The notes below the pieces were generated by a model. That model saw only the letters and a program-made list of their open reading frames with translations, did not search any database and was not told where the DNA came from. From contig NZ_PTPZ01000001.1 of assembly GCF_002943105.1 (NCBI RefSeq), forward strand, positions 248,001-312,000: 64,000 bases of DNA, in the 5' to 3' direction. The DNA comes from Cloacibacterium normanense (GTDB lineage Bacteria > Bacteroidota > Bacteroidia > Flavobacteriales > Weeksellaceae). Within the stretch, counting starts at the first letter, position 1. Each line of letters opens with the position of its first letter. Positions 18,901 to 25,762 of this stretch are shown piece by piece. The position numbers and the translations under genes were made by a program.

Positions 18901-19003
18901 TGCAGCGGGAACGTTCAGCAACGGAATTACAACGATGCAGAATTATTATGCGCCACAAATGAACGCTCATACACAAGGAACGAAAGTTTCTATTTCAGAA
19001 TAA
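12998..19003 (+). CDS. Alpha-2-macroglobulin family protein with embedded TonB-plug/SusC-like segment
   Basis: 2001 residues, exported (signal MKKLTQIFILLFLIWNITPMKAQ). MG2-type region near residues 550-720 (FLDRSIYRPGQNVYFKV), A2M region from ~1228 (FYPNLMTDKNGNVSFEFTSPEALTQWKL) and a helical TED-like domain after ~1440. Bacterial members are thought to trap or inhibit proteases in the envelope. Two oddities: the position where thioester-bearing relatives have CxEQ reads SLSADVVFNKWFADVLASEI, so no thioester can form; and residues ~1150-1205 carry a SusC/TonB-plug phrase (LQGRTPGLQV, IKIRGMASM, VVVVGYG). ATG at 12998 chosen over TTG 12992. A strong terminator follows. Confidence 0.88.
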   Translation: MKKLTQIFILLFLIWNITPMKAQKYYDQQWKKISENYKKGTYKSNLPLILDIQKRAISEDNAIQLIKSLKAELSVIDLTEDDTQNDTASQFFKKLQSFDQKLKGEQKLVFQVLLGDFFQDYYDENQWKINQRTNVNTGEKQDFSQIETWSKLDFKNYFAQHFSEISKQDAALQKITISKYVEIFDGVEDISYFPSFFDYKSMQYVDYLQNNHYFTKNELKENQHKILGIYDALIAKNSGNAQLYFKHQKLNDDCAFTNCKNKQEQLISLYNSATEGDYKVLIAQEIISSLQGEQKFDEALSWIEKVKKAYPKSKFLENIKNQENQIKQPFVNIKFETSTLPNQPIHLVAEYKNTSQFSLNIYEVKSDYQGFLKYIYNSWNKDYFSQLKKTLVKKETFPLKNFKDYTSHKTSLEIAALPSGIYVGEYLVDGNVQDHFYFIATISRIIFKNKSDQQIFENELQLVFRNNGKILPKESLEFYEYVAQQNIEKSAGVTDAKAGFKIPENDKKRYYRYVLVRQPSTNDVNLLQVYGNQYDTSFNTRNEVEQAQIFLDRSIYRPGQNVYFKVIGTAFSSETNKEKVTPKVKLNITLKDTNGEEISTQTLTTNEFGSVNGSFTLPQGKLNGQFSIEVDNDDDNVSDYVIDGYKSFRVEEYKRPKFEVSFEPVKQEYQYGQTIELQGKAMMFSGVPLSNATVNYEIKKQNIRWRYFWWYPRGNDNENSILGEVKTNEKGEFIIKIDLKKDETLEGIQIDNYQINASVTDINGETQSDQTNLKVASVSHYISLSEANTSTPLSVTDYFTDENIKFKVETKNYNDQILKKSYTAKLSKLSPQERVFRTNFESEIQNAPFFSKEVFVQKFPHDYFEKSEKENRVEKVIFEKTPDSKIIRMTSDNFELINQQGTATDFEIGKLPTGKYKLELFNIEGKDTIKTEKIFEVFDKAKLSENQKPFLKVIPVKSEYNRTEKAKFYIYSAIPNALLNVYVQNGDGKTQFEQLPIKNGILVYEVPLPKDISIENLNVQFQMIAFNDVQTVSQDVKISSDKKPLKIELVTFRDKLQPNSKEKWSVKISGSSTSLTDQITAEVLANMYDKSLDQFAVNTYSWQSLYSKPYWISQYGINESLDQKYYSKRLKYFDNFGVNRPDFDWFDGSIITDKLQGRTPGLQVSSAVPGANKEIKIRGMASMKAEAVTDSAQSKEIDQVVVVGYGKKVVKNDFENIKVRQNLNETAFFYPNLMTDKNGNVSFEFTSPEALTQWKLMFLAHTKNAQAATLEKTVVTQKEFSVTPNYPRFLRKGDELVFKSKLSNLTTQQLNGFAKLQILDAFTNEDITEKFGINQLNAAAGYNVEQSFTLNANGSTSVQWNIKVPNGVSSIIIKNVAKAGEFSDGEQKAIAVLPNRMLVTDAVPVFVKEGQTKTFVLENLKNNSSKTATNVSNTLELTTNPIWEVIFALPSLKNDNSLSADVVFNKWFADVLASEIFKANPKLKTVFDEYQSKGLLNSNLEKNQELKQLLLEETPWVLDAKNETEQMAKLSRLFDVNMMRNSINEDWSELKKLQNPDGGFSWYAGYPSSYYNSLYILKNLGRINEWLKGNLADYQSSEQKEMVSQLVKYVDNEVSRYFDVKAVAERSRSNVWSNYVLDYLDTRHYWEKEYPLKGDGKKMKDLVISKAKTAKITDFTFFGLHRAALLFDAYNLKDISKKLMTYLKETSVQSETQGVYWKQNLNDWGWYSSKTVNHAGALEAFNKLTTDQNFVEEMKIWLITQKEVSNWDTSRSTAEVIYTILNSGKSWTSAESDKTTIIWGGKDLVNPDSKATGYVKSAVNSDKIDKNLASVTITKPGAGIVQGGLFWQYYEDLDKIKSSESYISITKELYKKVKTVNGEELQKITENAPLKIGDKVTVRMILNTDRNMEFIHLKDMRAAGFEPVDVLSGYQWKNNLGYYQVTKDASTNFYIEYMPKGKYVFEYDYICNAAGTFSNGITTMQNYYAPQMNAHTQGTKVSISE
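17865..17886 (+). repeat. REP-like palindromic insert inside the macroglobulin gene
   Basis: 22 nt with terminal inverted TTGCT/AGCAA around GAGCGTAGTCGA; the GAGCGTAGTCGAA core is a common dispersed repeat phrase in Bacteroidota. In frame it encodes VAERSRSN, out of character with its surroundings. Confidence 0.5.
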
Positions 19004-19012
19004 TTGAAAATG

Positions 19013-19050
19013 AAATCGCCCACAAATTTTTTGTGGGCGATTTTATTTTT
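19013..19050 (+). terminator. Terminator after the macroglobulin gene
   Basis: 14-bp perfect stem (AAATCGCCCACAAA / TTTGTGGGCGATTT) followed by a T-rich tail. Confidence 0.92.
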
Positions 19051-19063
19051 TGACAAATGTCAA
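19050..19063. promoter_or_regulatory. Candidate operator TTGACA-AA-TGTCAA upstream of tolC-like efflux operon
   Basis: 14-nt inverted repeat with 6-bp arms and a 2-nt centre, 53 nt upstream of the TolC-like ATG. A -7-like CAACTTTG lies at 19086-19093. Position and symmetry suit a dimeric repressor; no TetR/MarR gene is adjacent, so the binding protein is unknown. Confidence 0.4.
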
Positions 19064-19115
19064 AGGAATATTTTTTCAATCGTCGCAACTTTGCATCTGT
19101 AAACAAACATTAAAA

Positions 19116-20522
19116 ATGAAAAACTATAAAACATTAATTTTTACTGCAATGATGGGCTTTCCTTTGTCCTTCTCTGCGCAAACTGCTCCTTCATTCAAGG
19201 AATTGGTAGACGCAGCGATGACCAAAGATGCTGCCATAGAACAACAAAACTTAGAGTCTAAAGCAAATGGATTAGACCAACAAAAATTAAAAGACATTTT
19301 TCTTCCCACCGTTGAAATTTCTGGAAAAGGAGGTTATCTAAATGCAACAGCGAGATTTATTTCTCCCGAAATTGCCATTCCTGCGATTAAACCTATTTTT
19401 CCGGGTGCGGTTTTTCCAGAAGGAACTTTTGATAATAATTTTACTTTGTCTGGTTTTGATGCAGCCGCAAAAGTTGAAGCAAAAGCGCTTCTTTATTCTG
19501 GCGGAAAAGTAAAATATCTGAAACAGGCTTTGACCGAGAAAAATAATGCCACTCAAGCTTTACAAGTCAAAAATCAAGACGAAGTCATTACTCAAATTTC
19601 TAAAGCTTATGATCAATTTGCACTTGTAATAGAATCTAAAAAAGTTTTAGATGAAAGCAAAAAACGTCTCGATGCCAATAAAAAAACAGCAGAAAAAGCT
19701 TTAGGTTATGGCTTAATCACTCCTTATGATTACAAAAAAATAGAATTGGCACAAGCTACTTTGGATTCTAAAATGGTAGAATACGAAGGCAAAAAAGAGT
19801 TGCTGATTACGCAATTACATCTTTTAACAGGAATTGACAAAGAGAGAATTGCTCTCATCCATCCTGATTTGGAAAAAATAGATTATTTGCTTACCAATGA
19901 AACCATCGAAAATAGAGCAGAATTAAAAGCTTTGGATTTTGGGATTAAAGCCATTGATGCCAAAATAAAAGCAGAAAAAACCTGGTGGATTCCGAAAGTT
20001 CAAGCCATGACTTCACTTTCATACATGGGATTTTATAATACCAATCTTTCTTCATCTAAAGAATTAATGCCGGGAACTGGTGCAAAGTTAGATTATGACT
20101 TGACCAATCTTAATTTATTGCCGATTTTTCAAGCAGGAATTGGTTTTAAATGGGATGTTTTTGATGGAAATGAAGGAAAACATGAAGTAGAAAAAGCAAA
20201 AATTGAAAGAGAGATTTTAGAAAGTAAAAAATCTGATGCCGAAAGAAAATTACAACTCAATTTAGCCAATAATCAAACCAATTATAACATTGCAAATGCG
20301 CAAGTAGAATTAAAAGCGAAGGCGAAACAAATTGCTAAAAATGCAATGACACAAGCCGAAAAAGAATTCAGATATGGTTTGATTAAGTCTACTCAATTGA
20401 TAGAGGCAGAAAACGATTTAGAAAACGCAGAATTAGAATATCAAACTGCTGTTTTCAATCAAAGAAGAGCAGCGGTAGAACTCATGAAATCTACTCAAAA
20501 TTTAAACTTAGAAAAACTATAA
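19116..20522 (+). CDS. TolC-family outer-membrane efflux protein
   Basis: 468 residues: signal peptide (MKNYKTLIFTAMMGFPLSFSAQ) then the duplicated TolC helical-hairpin repeats. The C-terminal repeat is clear (AEKEFRYGLIKSTQLIEAENDLENAELEYQTAVFNQRRAAVELMKSTQNL). It forms the outer-membrane/periplasmic duct of the tripartite exporter whose adaptor and permease follow (36-nt and then 149-nt gaps). Start chosen at the ATG that begins the signal peptide; the longer frame to 19050 runs into the operator and promoter. Confidence 0.92.
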   Translation: MKNYKTLIFTAMMGFPLSFSAQTAPSFKELVDAAMTKDAAIEQQNLESKANGLDQQKLKDIFLPTVEISGKGGYLNATARFISPEIAIPAIKPIFPGAVFPEGTFDNNFTLSGFDAAAKVEAKALLYSGGKVKYLKQALTEKNNATQALQVKNQDEVITQISKAYDQFALVIESKKVLDESKKRLDANKKTAEKALGYGLITPYDYKKIELAQATLDSKMVEYEGKKELLITQLHLLTGIDKERIALIHPDLEKIDYLLTNETIENRAELKALDFGIKAIDAKIKAEKTWWIPKVQAMTSLSYMGFYNTNLSSSKELMPGTGAKLDYDLTNLNLLPIFQAGIGFKWDVFDGNEGKHEVEKAKIEREILESKKSDAERKLQLNLANNQTNYNIANAQVELKAKAKQIAKNAMTQAEKEFRYGLIKSTQLIEAENDLENAELEYQTAVFNQRRAAVELMKSTQNLNLEKL

Positions 20523-20558
20523 AACGATAAACATTAATTAATTAAATATTTTAATCCA

Positions 20559-21518
20559 ATGAAAAACTATATTGTAAAATCTTTATTTTTAGTAACCTTA
20601 CTTTCTCTAGGAGCTTGTAAAAACGAAACTCCACAACAATTAACCGAAGGAAAAACTAAAAAAGAAGTTGTTTCTTTCGCGCCAAAAGTTACCGGTAGGA
20701 TTTTAAAAATTTATGTAGAAGAAGGACAAACCGTAAAAGCAGGAGATACCCTCGCAATGTTAGACGTTCCCGAAGTTTCAGCGAAAATTGCTCAAGCAAA
20801 AGGAGCAACTGCAGCAGCAACTGCACAAGCACAAATGGCAAAAAACGGCGCAACTGCAGACCAACTTCGTCAGTTAAAAGCCAAACAAAAAGGTTTAGCA
20901 GAACAATATGAATATGCTCAAAAATCTTTTAAAAGAGCGCAAAATATGTACAAAGACAGTTTGCTTTCTCCACAAAATTACGATGAGGCTTTCGCAAAAT
21001 TACAAGGCGCAAAAGCGCAATATGATGCAGTGAATGCAGAATTACACGATGTAGAAATTGGTACAAGATTAGAAAAAATAGAAATGGCAATAGGTCAAGA
21101 AAATCAAGCGAGAGGCGTTCTTCAGGAAGCCAATGTTGCCTATTCTGAAAGATATATTATCGCAACCAATGATATGGAAATTGAAACCATTTCTCTAAAT
21201 GTTGGCGAATTGGCAACTGCTGGTTATGCTCTGTTTAATGGCTATATTCCGAATTCGACTTATTTCCGTTTTACCATTCCAGAAAGTAAAATTTCTAAAT
21301 ATCAAAAAGGAATGACCGTGAATATGAAATCTACTTACGGAAATCAAGAGTTTTCAGGGAAAATAGTTTCTATCAAGCAATTGACAAAATACGCAGATAT
21401 TACCACTGCTTTCCCAGATTATCAACCAGAAGATGCGGTTTACGAAATTAAAGTAATACCTACAGATAGAGCAAAAGTGAATAATCTATTGGTGAATTCT
21501 AGCGTAACTTTAAAATAA
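20559..21518 (+). CDS. HlyD-family periplasmic adaptor, lipoprotein
   Basis: 319 residues with a lipoprotein signal (LLSLGAC, Cys at ~20). A biotinyl-lipoyl-like half-domain (RILKIYVEEGQTVKAGDTLAMLDVPEVSAKIAQAK), a long coiled coil (~80-170), the second lipoyl half (ERYIIATNDMEIETISLNVGELATAGYALFN) and a beta-barrel region are in the usual order. Bridges the TolC-like protein and the ABC-2 permease of the same operon. Confidence 0.92.
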   Translation: MKNYIVKSLFLVTLLSLGACKNETPQQLTEGKTKKEVVSFAPKVTGRILKIYVEEGQTVKAGDTLAMLDVPEVSAKIAQAKGATAAATAQAQMAKNGATADQLRQLKAKQKGLAEQYEYAQKSFKRAQNMYKDSLLSPQNYDEAFAKLQGAKAQYDAVNAELHDVEIGTRLEKIEMAIGQENQARGVLQEANVAYSERYIIATNDMEIETISLNVGELATAGYALFNGYIPNSTYFRFTIPESKISKYQKGMTVNMKSTYGNQEFSGKIVSIKQLTKYADITTAFPDYQPEDAVYEIKVIPTDRAKVNNLLVNSSVTLK

Positions 21519-21667
21519 TCTTAACTAAAAACCGCAAAAGCTCCAAAAGAAATGTTTGAAAATAAGCAATTCAAAAGTAAAAAAAGTCTTTTTTTTTCTT
21601 TTGGAAAACTTTAAAACGGAAAAGCTTTTGTCTCTTTTGAGGTTAAAAAAATTAAAATTTAGAAAAA

Positions 21668-22864
21668 ATGAAACAGTTAAGATACCTTTTAAAAAGAGAG
21701 TTTCATTTGTTCTTCACGAACAAAACCATGCTTTCTGTATTTTTTATGGCTCCCATATTCTACGCGCTTTTGTTAGGTTTTACCTATGAAAAGGGAAAAG
21801 TGACAGATATTCCTGTGATTGTAATTAATCATGACCAAACTCCTTTGTCTAATCAAATTGTAGACATGTTAGATGATAATCAAACGCTGAAAGTACTGAA
21901 TTATGTAGAAGAACCAGCGATTTTGAAAGATGAGGTCATCAAAACAGAAGCAGGAGCAGTAGTGATTATTCCTGAGCGTTTCGAAGCCAATATGTTGCAA
22001 AAGAAATATCCAGAAATTAACGTGTATCTCAATACTTCGAATGTGTTGACCGCTAATTTTGCTTCAAAAGCGATTCAATTAACCTTAGGAACTTTTTCAG
22101 CAGGTGCAGAAATGAAAGCTTTGCAGAAAAAAGGAATGAATGCAGACCAAGCAAAAGCCAATATAGAACCTTATAAAGCCAATTATATTACGCTTTTTAA
22201 CACCACGAGTAATTACTTAATTTTTATGTGGCCAGCAATGATGGCGGTGGTTTTACAGCAAGTTATTCTTTTGGCGATGGCAGTTACGTTTTCCGAGGAA
22301 TTTAAAAGAGATTCTTTTATAAAAGATTTTGCAGGGAAACATAAATATGCGATTTTGGTAATGGCGATTAAATGTTTACCCGTTTGGATTTTTTCCAATT
22401 TAAATATTTTATTCTTTTACTTGTGTAGCTTGTATTTTAAAATTCCAGCTCCAGAAAACGCTATGAATTTCTTTTTGATAACAGCAATTTTTGTAGTAGC
22501 AGCAACCAATTTAGGCGTTTTGGTAAGTATTATGGTTCCAGATGCGCTCAAAGCGACTCAGATTTTAATGGTAATTGCTTCTCCTGCGTTTATCATCAGT
22601 GGATTTACTTGGCCAAATTATGCGATGCCAGATTTCATTACTTATTTCACTAAAATTATTCCTTTAACACCATATTTAGAAGCTTTGAAAATTATGGTTG
22701 TAGAAAAAGGTTCAGATTTTTTAACCAAAAAATATTTCTGGCACTTATTTATTTTAGGTTGGGTTTATTTCCTTTTAGGTTGGATAGCTTTGAAAATCAA
22801 AATCAAAATGTTGTTCAAAGAATATCATCTCTCTGAAGATTATGACGACCAGAGGTTCGTTTAA
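21668..22864 (+). CDS. ABC-2 type transporter permease (YhhJ/YbhR-like)
   Basis: 398 residues: N-terminal TM helix (MLSVFFMAPIFYALLLGFTY), a ~150-residue periplasmic domain, then five TM helices with the ABC-2 phrase GFTWPNYAMPDFITYFTKIIPLTPYLEALKIM. With the TolC and HlyD proteins it forms an export system. Unlike the usual layout there is neither a second permease nor an ATPase gene beside it. The 149-nt spacer before it is A/T-rich with an inverted CCAAAAGAAA (21543-21552 / 21595-21604), which might attenuate or stabilise the transcript. Confidence 0.9.
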   Translation: MKQLRYLLKREFHLFFTNKTMLSVFFMAPIFYALLLGFTYEKGKVTDIPVIVINHDQTPLSNQIVDMLDDNQTLKVLNYVEEPAILKDEVIKTEAGAVVIIPERFEANMLQKKYPEINVYLNTSNVLTANFASKAIQLTLGTFSAGAEMKALQKKGMNADQAKANIEPYKANYITLFNTTSNYLIFMWPAMMAVVLQQVILLAMAVTFSEEFKRDSFIKDFAGKHKYAILVMAIKCLPVWIFSNLNILFFYLCSLYFKIPAPENAMNFFLITAIFVVAATNLGVLVSIMVPDALKATQILMVIASPAFIISGFTWPNYAMPDFITYFTKIIPLTPYLEALKIMVVEKGSDFLTKKYFWHLFILGWVYFLLGWIALKIKIKMLFKEYHLSEDYDDQRFV

Positions 22865-22895
22865 TCCATATAGTTTTTTTATTAATGTTTATTCG

Positions 22896-22927
22896 AAGGC
22901 GTTTCAGTTTACTGAAACGCCTTTTTT
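22896..22927 (+). terminator. Terminator of the TolC/HlyD/ABC-2 operon
   Basis: Near-perfect palindrome with 13-nt arms (AAGGCGTTTCAGT / ACTGAAACGCCTT) and a TTTTTT tail. Confidence 0.9.
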
Positions 22928-22930
22928 GTG

Positions 22931-22938
22931 TAATTTTG
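22931..22938 (+). promoter_or_regulatory. -7 element (TAATTTTG) of the Crp-like regulator gene
   Basis: Exact TAnnTTTG 17 nt before the ATG at 22956. Confidence 0.7.
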
Positions 22939-22955
22939 CCAGAAATTTGGTTTTC

Positions 22956-23516
22956 ATGAAATTAATTCAAGAACTTAATAAGCACATTAAGGTAGATGCA
23001 GAAATAGAGCGTTTTTTAAATGAAGAATGTGAAACGAAAGTCTTTGAAAAAGGTGAAATATTGAGCAAGCAGAATCAATACAATCATACTGTTTTCTTTG
23101 TAGATGAAGGTTTGCTAAGAATGTTTTATTACGAAAATGGAAAAGATATCACCACCAATTTTTATTCTGAAGGCAAGATTACCGCTAATATTGATACCCT
23201 CTTTAAGAACCAACCTACTCGAAATAACATAGAAACTTTAGAAAAATCTGTAATTACCACTTGTAATTTCAATAAATTAGAGGAATTATGTTCGGTTTCG
23301 CTTACTGCGGCAAATTTCAGCAGATATATTCTAGGAAACTTAATGATAGAGATGTCTCACAGAATTTTTTCTTTGCAATACATGACAGCAAAAGAAAAAT
23401 ATATTCAACTTTTAGAAGAAAATCCTAATATCATTCTCAGAGCTCCATTAGGAATGATTGCTACTTATTTGGGGATTTCTCAGGAGACTTTAAGCCGTAT
23501 CAGAAGTGATATTTAA
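22956..23516 (+). CDS. Crp/Fnr-family transcriptional regulator
   Basis: 186 residues. N-terminal cyclic-nucleotide-binding-like beta roll (EKGEILSKQNQYNHTVFFVDEGLLRMFYYENGKDITTNFYSEG), dimer helix and a short C-terminal helix-turn-helix ending in LGMIATYLGISQETLSRIRSDI. Length and sequence match the small Crp/Fnr regulators abundant in Bacteroidota, which usually lack the residues for cAMP binding. It follows the efflux operon after a terminator and has its own promoter; whether it controls that operon is unknown. Start set at the ATG downstream of the -7 element. Confidence 0.9.
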   Translation: MKLIQELNKHIKVDAEIERFLNEECETKVFEKGEILSKQNQYNHTVFFVDEGLLRMFYYENGKDITTNFYSEGKITANIDTLFKNQPTRNNIETLEKSVITTCNFNKLEELCSVSLTAANFSRYILGNLMIEMSHRIFSLQYMTAKEKYIQLLEENPNIILRAPLGMIATYLGISQETLSRIRSDI

Positions 23517-23593
23517 GGTCCAAAACGGTTTTTATTTTCTAAATTTTATCATATTTTTAAGATTCTTTTGGTAGGCGTTTTAGAAATTTCAAT

Positions 23594-23601
23594 TAACTTT
23601 G
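23594..23601 (+). promoter_or_regulatory. -7 element (TAACTTTG) of the DUF1569 gene
   Basis: Exact TAnnTTTG 22 nt before the ATG at 23624. Confidence 0.65.
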
Positions 23602-23623
23602 AGATTCTTTAAAAATAAAATCC

Positions 23624-24079
23624 ATGCAAAACGTTTTTGATGCACAAGATGCGCAAGAGTACATCAATAGAATCAATAATTTAACACCAGAAACCCCAAG
23701 AAAATGGGGGAAAATGAGTGTAGACCAAGTTTTAGCACATTTAAATGTAGCCTATGACTTGACTTTCGCGCCAGAAAAATTTCCAAAGCCTAGTTTTATT
23801 GCTAAATTTTTACTTTCGAAATTTGTAAAACCGAAAATTACCAACGAAATTCCTTATAAACCTAGTTTGCCAACAAGTCCGGTTTTTATCATTGCAGATG
23901 AGAGAAATTTTGAAGAAGAAAAAGCCAAATTAATTGGCAATATTCAGCGTGTGCAACAATTGGGTAGAGAAGCTTTCGAAGGAAAAGAAAACATCAATTT
24001 TGGGAAAATGACGGCTCAAGGTTGGAATAATATGTTTGCGAAACATCTCAATCATCATTTAGATCAATTTGGAGTTTAA
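23624..24079 (+). CDS. DUF1569 (DinB-like) protein
   Basis: 151 residues; the pattern LTPETPRKWGKMSVDQVLAHLNVAYDLTFAP ... MTAQGWNNMFAKHLNHHLDQFGV is that of DUF1569, a member of the DinB/YfiT four-helix superfamily. The His in LAHLN and the HLNHHLDQF block occupy the places of the metal-binding histidines of DinB-like proteins. Cytoplasmic; biochemical role unknown, possibly a thiol-dependent metalloenzyme by superfamily analogy. Confidence 0.82.
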   Translation: MQNVFDAQDAQEYINRINNLTPETPRKWGKMSVDQVLAHLNVAYDLTFAPEKFPKPSFIAKFLLSKFVKPKITNEIPYKPSLPTSPVFIIADERNFEEEKAKLIGNIQRVQQLGREAFEGKENINFGKMTAQGWNNMFAKHLNHHLDQFGV

Positions 24080-24177
24080 ATTCTGAGAGAAGGCTGATAA
24101 ATTTCAGCAACATTAATCAAGATATTTTTTGTAAATTCGAGTATAAATAATTGTTCAATCTTAAAAATGATAACGCT

Positions 24178-24600
24178 ATGCACGATAATGTTAAAATCAG
24201 CGTAAAAGTAAACGCACCAATAGAAAAAGTTTGGGATGCGATTACGAATAGAGAACAGATGAAAGAATGGTATTTTAATATACCAGACTTCGAATTAAAA
24301 GAGCATACCGCTTTTAATTTCTTTGAAGGAGAAGATAAAAAATTACACCATCACTGCGAAATCGTAGAGATTATTCCTCAGAAAAAATTAAAACATTCTT
24401 GGACATATCCTGATTATACCCATGATAAAACGTTAGTGAAATGGGAACTTCAACCAGAAAGCAACGGAACGCTGGTTACTCTTACACACAAAGGTTTAGA
24501 AAACTTTGATCATCTAGGCGCTGATTTTAAGAAAGAAAATTTCCAAAACGGTTGGGACGAAATCCTAAACAAAGCTTTGAAAAATTTTGTTGAAAACTAA
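24178..24600 (+). CDS. SRPBCC/AHSA1-like domain protein
   Basis: 140 residues with the START-like AHSA1 pattern: ISVKVNAPIEKVWDAITNREQMKEWYFN at the N terminus, EIIPQKKLKHSWTYPDY in the middle and LTHKGLENF...NGWDEILNKALKNF at the end. These small helix-grip proteins bind hydrophobic ligands; no enzymatic role can be assigned. ATG at 24178 chosen, since homologues begin close to the VKISVKV strand. A terminator follows. Confidence 0.85.
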   Translation: MHDNVKISVKVNAPIEKVWDAITNREQMKEWYFNIPDFELKEHTAFNFFEGEDKKLHHHCEIVEIIPQKKLKHSWTYPDYTHDKTLVKWELQPESNGTLVTLTHKGLENFDHLGADFKKENFQNGWDEILNKALKNFVEN

Positions 24601-24627
24601 AAATTCTTAAAATTTATTAAATATTAG

Positions 24628-24657
24628 GCATCATTCTTATAGAGTGGTGCTTTTTTT
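24628..24657 (+). terminator. Terminator after the SRPBCC gene
   Basis: 9-bp stem GCATCATTC/GAGTGGTGC (two G-U pairs), 5-nt loop, then seven T. Confidence 0.8.
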
Positions 24658-24658
24658 G

Positions 24659-24666
24659 TAATTTTG
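24659..24666 (+). promoter_or_regulatory. -7 element (TAATTTTG) of the glutamine cyclotransferase gene
   Basis: Exact TAnnTTTG immediately behind the terminator, 17 nt before the ATG at 24684. Confidence 0.7.
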
Positions 24667-24683
24667 AACTAAATAATTTAAGA

Positions 24684-25703
24684 ATGAAAAAAACACTTTT
24701 CGTAAGTATATTTGCCCTATTTTTATTGACTTCATGTAATAAAGACAAAGAGATTTTAGACGCTCTCAATACCTATAATACAGAAATGGAAACCAAAGGT
24801 TATCATTTCGGGGACAAAATAAACCTACCCAAAGAAGTTACAGAAAACGCAGAAAGCATCAGCATCAGCTTCGGAGACAAAGAAACCAGCGATTTAGTAG
24901 TAGATCCAGCATTTTTTACTTTAGGAGATAATGCGGTAACCATCAATATTACCAGAGATGGAAAAGTATTGAGTCAAGATGCTACCATAAACGTTTTCGC
25001 TAAAAATCCAGAAGCGCAATTGACTTATGAAATCGTAGCAGAATATCCTCATGATAAGGCTAATTTTGTACAGGGATTTCAGCTAGAAGGAAATACTATT
25101 TATGAAAGTGATGGACAAACCGGACAATCTAAAATTTTAAAATATACCTTAGGTCAAACCAATGCTACAACTTTTACCGCACAACCAGCAGATGTTTTCT
25201 CTGAAGGAAGCACGATTGTAGGAAACAAAGTGTATCAACTGACTTGGCAAAATAAAAAAGGTTTTATTTATGATAAATCATCGCTTAAACTTTTGTCAGA
25301 ATTTCCTTATCCTAATGTAATGGGAGAAGGTTGGGGTTTAACGTATGATGGTAAAAATCTTATCGCTTCAGACGGAACTAAAAATCTATATTTCTTAGAT
25401 GTAAATGACCCTTCTAAAATGGTGAAATATATCTCTGTAGCTGGAAATACTGAAGTGTATGACCAATTAAATGAATTAGAATATGATAACGGTTTTGTTT
25501 ACGCTAATGTTTGGCAAAAGCCGATTATTCTAAAAATTAATCCAAAATCTGGAGAAGTGGTGGCGAGAATAGATTTCTCAGAAATTGTGAAAAAACACAA
25601 CACAGGAACAGATGATGTTCTCAACGGAATTGCCTTCAAAGGGCAGAATATGCTTATTACAGGAAAAAATTGGGACAAAATTTATGAAGTAAAAATAAAG
25701 TAA
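24684..25703 (+). CDS. Glutaminyl-peptide cyclotransferase (plant-type five-bladed propeller), lipoprotein
   Basis: 339 residues: lipoprotein signal ending LLTSCNK, an ~90-residue Ig-like N-terminal extension, then a glutamine cyclotransferase domain (PF05096). Recognisable parts are YPHDKANFVQGFQLEGNTIYESDGQTGQSKILKY, GEGWGLTYDGKNLIASDGTKNLYFLD, LNELEYDNGFVYANVW and the C-terminal VLNGIAFKGQNMLITGKNWDKIYEV. The enzyme turns N-terminal Gln of exported proteins into pyroglutamate; in Bacteroidota many T9SS and periplasmic substrates have such an N terminus. Own promoter; the next gene begins 59 nt later. Confidence 0.9.
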   Translation: MKKTLFVSIFALFLLTSCNKDKEILDALNTYNTEMETKGYHFGDKINLPKEVTENAESISISFGDKETSDLVVDPAFFTLGDNAVTINITRDGKVLSQDATINVFAKNPEAQLTYEIVAEYPHDKANFVQGFQLEGNTIYESDGQTGQSKILKYTLGQTNATTFTAQPADVFSEGSTIVGNKVYQLTWQNKKGFIYDKSSLKLLSEFPYPNVMGEGWGLTYDGKNLIASDGTKNLYFLDVNDPSKMVKYISVAGNTEVYDQLNELEYDNGFVYANVWQKPIILKINPKSGEVVARIDFSEIVKKHNTGTDDVLNGIAFKGQNMLITGKNWDKIYEVKIK

Positions 25704-25762
25704 ATTTCATGCTGAAAGTTTCTGGTTTTTTCTTGACAATACATTTTATAAACACAAATGCC

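Noticed and set aside
17745-18976. Several long minus-strand frames inside the macroglobulin gene
   Set aside because: Codon pattern and protein composition show they are antisense shadows of the 2001-residue frame; no recognisable domains.
19050-19063. TTGACA as a sigma70-type -35 box
   Set aside because: Bacteroidota use TTG/TAnnTTTG promoters; no TATAAT at 17 nt. The symmetric layout suggests an operator instead.
21556-21789. 77-codon frame upstream of the ABC-2 permease
   Set aside because: Overlaps the permease start in another frame and consists of Lys/Phe-rich sequence from the A/T-rich spacer; no family resemblance.
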